A stretch of 64,000 nucleotides of DNA from Halosimplex carlsbadense 2-9-1 (GTDB lineage: Archaea; Halobacteriota; Halobacteria; Halobacteriales; Haloarculaceae), in NCBI RefSeq assembly GCF_000337455.1, contig NZ_AOIU01000008.1, positions 129,423 through 193,422 on the forward strand, written 5' to 3'. Shown one piece after another: positions 61,762 through 64,000 of this stretch; position 1 is the first letter of the stretch; each line of letters begins with the position of its first letter. The notes below the pieces were generated by a model. That model did no database searches and was not told the DNA's origin. It worked only from the letters and a program-made list of their open reading frames with translations. A program made the position numbers and the translations under genes.

Positions 61762-62487
61762 TCACCGCGACGCCGCGTCGTCGGCCCCCAGTCGCGGGAA
61801 CGCCCGGGCGGCGAGCCCGACGGCGACGACCGACGTTGCGACGCTTCCGACGGCGAGGACGACGCCCGAGGTGGTGAACCCGCCGGCCGAGAAGAGCGCC
61901 CCCGTCTCGTAGCGCAGCGGCGGGTGGAGGCCGAACCCGTAGTCGACGAGGTCGTTACCGAGGGCGAGCGCCAGCGCGAGGCCGAGCGCGCCGGGCGTGG
62001 TCCGCCCGAAGTGCGGCAGGAGGTACGCCTCGGGAATGAACAGGAGGTGGGTGACCAGCACCCCGAAGTAGCGCCACACGTCGGGGTAGTACAGGCCGAA
62101 GTGGAGGTTCAGCGCGAGCGCGAGCCACAGCCCGGTCTCGACCAGCCAGACGAACGAGATCGTGTACAGATAGGCGAGTACGAGGTTAGCGGGGGCCGCG
62201 TCGAGTCGGCGGCCGAGGTTCGGTAGCAGCGTGGCCAGCGCCAGCGCCATCAACAGCGTCGCGACCGGCGAGTCCATGTACACCGGCCACGCGAGCGTGT
62301 CCACCTCGGGCAGCGTCTCCAGGTAGAAGAACACGCCGACGAACACGCCCGCGACGTTGGCGAACACGAGCCAGAGGAGACTGGGCGCGTTCTCCAGGTA
62401 GTACCGCGCCCATCGGCGCGGGATCACGGCGTGGCGACCGGCCGCTCCCCCCTCCGCCCGTTCGTCGCCGACCGGCGACTCGTCCAT
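61762..62487 (-). CDS. DUF1405 membrane protein
   Basis: 241-aa integral membrane protein with six or seven helices (for example LLWLVFANVAGVFVGVFFYL and VATLLMALALATLLP), ending LAARAFPRLG. It matches the DUF1405 pattern (YLETLPEVDTLAWPVYMDSP). Start at 62487; an ATG nine codons upstream at 62514 is possible. Function unknown. Confidence 0.85.
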   Translation of the reverse strand: MDESPVGDERAEGGAAGRHAVIPRRWARYYLENAPSLLWLVFANVAGVFVGVFFYLETLPEVDTLAWPVYMDSPVATLLMALALATLLPNLGRRLDAAPANLVLAYLYTISFVWLVETGLWLALALNLHFGLYYPDVWRYFGVLVTHLLFIPEAYLLPHFGRTTPGALGLALALALGNDLVDYGFGLHPPLRYETGALFSAGGFTTSGVVLAVGSVATSVVAVGLAARAFPRLGADDAASR

Positions 62488-62679
62488 AGACGACCCCGAG
62501 TCCCCCGGCCACATAGCCGTATCGAAGCCGTAGACGACCCGCGCCCCTCCCCCGTCATCCCGCTGACCGGTCCTGTCACGGTCCCACCGCGGTCCCGTCG
62601 TGCGGTCTGAAAGCACGCCGGTATAAGGCTACCGGGGAAGACTTATCCGTTGCCATGGTTGTGATCCACTCGCACAGCA

Positions 62680-63096
62680 ATGTTCGAACAGTTCTCCAGC
62701 GGCTACTACCTGGGGCGGCTCTACGTCGAACCCAGAGAGGGCGACGCGGCGGCTATCGCCGCCGCCCAGCACGAGCAGGTCAACCAGCAGTTGTACGCGG
62801 GCGAGGGGGTCTCCCGGACGGACCTCCCACTGGTAATGAAACTGGAGAACACACACTTCACCGTCTACGGCGACGAGCGCGTCCCTGCCGACACCATCGC
62901 CATCCCCGAGTCGCTCGTCGAAGCGACGAACGTCCGCAACCCCCCCTCGCTCCGGGAGGTGTTCCTCGCCAAGGCCGAGCGCGCCAAGCAACTGCTCTCG
63001 GTCGCCGCGGGCACCCCGACCAGCGAGGAAGCCATGGACGACGCCGTCCCCGACCACCCCGTCGACGGGGAGTTCGGCGGGCCGACCGGGATCTGA
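62680..63096 (+). CDS. DUF5802 family protein
   Basis: 138-aa soluble protein starting MFEQFSSGYYLGRLYVEP. It has strand-rich LPLVMKLENTHFTVYGDE and ends in an acidic tail. I recognise it as the haloarchaeal DUF5802 family; no function known. A CTTATCC about 36 bp upstream may be the TATA box. Confidence 0.8.
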   Translation: MFEQFSSGYYLGRLYVEPREGDAAAIAAAQHEQVNQQLYAGEGVSRTDLPLVMKLENTHFTVYGDERVPADTIAIPESLVEATNVRNPPSLREVFLAKAERAKQLLSVAAGTPTSEEAMDDAVPDHPVDGEFGGPTGI

Positions 63097-63147
63097 CCCG
63101 GCGCTGGGACCCCGCATTTTAACCGCACGCGGCGTCCCCATCCGGTG

Positions 63148-64000
63148 ATGTTAGACCGGGTGCTCGGTCGCGCCGAACTCAAAGAGCGCATCGCGGAGTT
63201 GGAGGACGAACTCGACAGCCGCGAGCAACAACTGGAGGCCGAGCAACGCCGCCGCGCCGACGCCGCCAGCGACCGCCAGGACGCCGAGGAGCGGGTCAAC
63301 CGCCTCGAAGACCGCATCGCCGAGTTGGAGGGCGAAGTCGAGCGGCTGCGCGACGGCCAGGCCGGCGCCGACCGGTCGTTCGCCGCCGAGGAGACGCTGC
63401 GCGACGGGCGCCTCCGCGCGGTCCTCGACCGCCTGGAGTCGGTCGAGACCGACCCCGAGGGCGCGTTCACCGCGTACGTCCCGGACGGTCACGACCTGTC
63501 CGAACCCGTCCGGGAGGCCTTCGGCGACCGCGCGGCGCTGGTGGGCCGCGCCGCCCCCTGTCTCGCCGTCACCGACGACGCCGCACTGGTCGACAGCTGT
63601 CTCTCCGTGCCGAACCCGCCCGAGCCGTTCGCGGAGTGGAGCGACGCCTTCGCGTTCGACCGGTCGTGGTTCGAACCCACGGGCTCGTTCACGTTCGCCC
63701 TCGTCCGCTCGGATCTGTTCGCCATGGGCGAGTACGACGGGGACGAGCGAGTGGCGTTCCAGGGGTTCGACTCCGAGTTGAAGAGCCAGCACTCCAAGGG
63801 CGGCTACTCGCAGGCCCGCTTCGAACGGCTGCGCGACGAGCAGATCGAGAATCACATCGAGCGCTGCCAGGTGGCGCTGGAAGACCGGGAGACCGAGCGG
63901 CTGTACGTCGTCGGCGAGCGCACGGTGCTGGACGAGTTCGAAGAGGTGGCGGACGGGGTTTCGTCGGTCAGCGCCTCCGGTGAGCCCGAGCCCGCTCTCG
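63148..64000 (+). CDS. Vms1/Ankzf1-type peptidyl-tRNA hydrolase (partial)
   Basis: Runs off the window end after about 284 residues. A coiled coil (about 8-70, ELKERIAELEDELD and similar) precedes a domain with the ribosome-rescue signature of archaeal Vms1-like proteins: GFDSELKSQHSKGGYSQARFERLRDEQ, where the Gln in GYSQ is the catalytic candidate. Members cleave peptidyl-tRNA on stalled large subunits. TTTTAA about 29 bp upstream gives a leaderless start. The 3' end is outside the window. Confidence 0.88.
   Translation, partial: MLDRVLGRAELKERIAELEDELDSREQQLEAEQRRRADAASDRQDAEERVNRLEDRIAELEGEVERLRDGQAGADRSFAAEETLRDGRLRAVLDRLESVETDPEGAFTAYVPDGHDLSEPVREAFGDRAALVGRAAPCLAVTDDAALVDSCLSVPNPPEPFAEWSDAFAFDRSWFEPTGSFTFALVRSDLFAMGEYDGDERVAFQGFDSELKSQHSKGGYSQARFERLRDEQIENHIERCQVALEDRETERLYVVGERTVLDEFEEVADGVSSVSASGEPEPAL

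Overview
This is a GC-rich stretch of chromosome from a halophilic archaeon of the class Halobacteria. The evidence is the acid-rich proteins, Tat-exported lipoproteins with an RR motif followed by a GC lipobox, halocyanin, HalOD1 and bacterio-opsin-activator-type HTH proteins, archaeal PriL, Hjc and Trm1, and many short leaderless genes whose start codon lies about 26-29 bp downstream of a TATA-like box. No rRNA, tRNA, CRISPR array or complete insertion sequence was seen. Genes are dense and lie on both strands.

Layout. 1-4155: binding-protein-dependent ABC importer operon (Tat lipoprotein, two permeases, ATPase). 4239-17870: housekeeping and small conserved genes, including Trm1, a BrkB-type membrane protein, a PHP protein, a CDP-alcohol phosphatidyltransferase, an aldo/keto reductase, a sugar isomerase/epimerase, a ferritin-like protein, a CE15-like esterase, a prenyl diphosphate synthase, an EEP nuclease/phosphatase and an HD protein. 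17910-20705: HTH regulator plus drug-type ABC exporter. 21363-25739: membrane HdrD-like iron-sulfur oxidoreductase, a Cas4-like protein with no CRISPR context, and a TsaC/YrdC-type synthase. 26201-35126: an all-minus-strand block of detoxification and efflux genes: ring-cleaving dioxygenase, redoxin-like protein, CPFC thiol protein, a TetR-regulated pair of ABC exporters and a TetR-regulated MATE pump. Both TetR genes have a palindrome between the TATA box and the start codon.

35235-46901: membrane histidine kinase with an unusual palindrome-rich in-frame insert, a secreted GH5-FN3-CBM9-like lipoprotein, Hjc, a SWIM protein, PriL, IlvD, a HalOD1 protein and PRPP synthetase. 47061-54175: an exported EEP-domain protein with a C-terminal anchor, a beta-propeller protein, an HTH membrane protein, a BGTF-type surface protein, a glutaredoxin-like gene whose last 39 bp are duplicated beyond a small repeat element, and a UDP-GlcNAc 2-epimerase family enzyme. 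54400-56500: a visibly AT-richer patch centred on a PGF-CTERM surface glycoprotein with Thr/Pro repeats, probably acquired. 56550-58895: divergent nirK (copper nitrite reductase) and two-domain halocyanin genes with a CGAA-N4-TTCG palindrome exactly midway, a compact denitrification module. 59058-64000: alpha/beta hydrolase, small membrane proteins, an ArsR-like regulator, a DUF1405 protein, DUF5802 and a truncated Vms1-type peptidyl-tRNA hydrolase.

The best leads are the kinase insert, the glutaredoxin 3' duplication with its dispersed repeat, the nirK/halocyanin regulatory site, the Cas4-like protein that seems to lack nuclease residues, and the redoxin/thiol-protein pair. No single clearly new multi-gene system stands out. 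Functions assigned here rest on motif recognition by eye.
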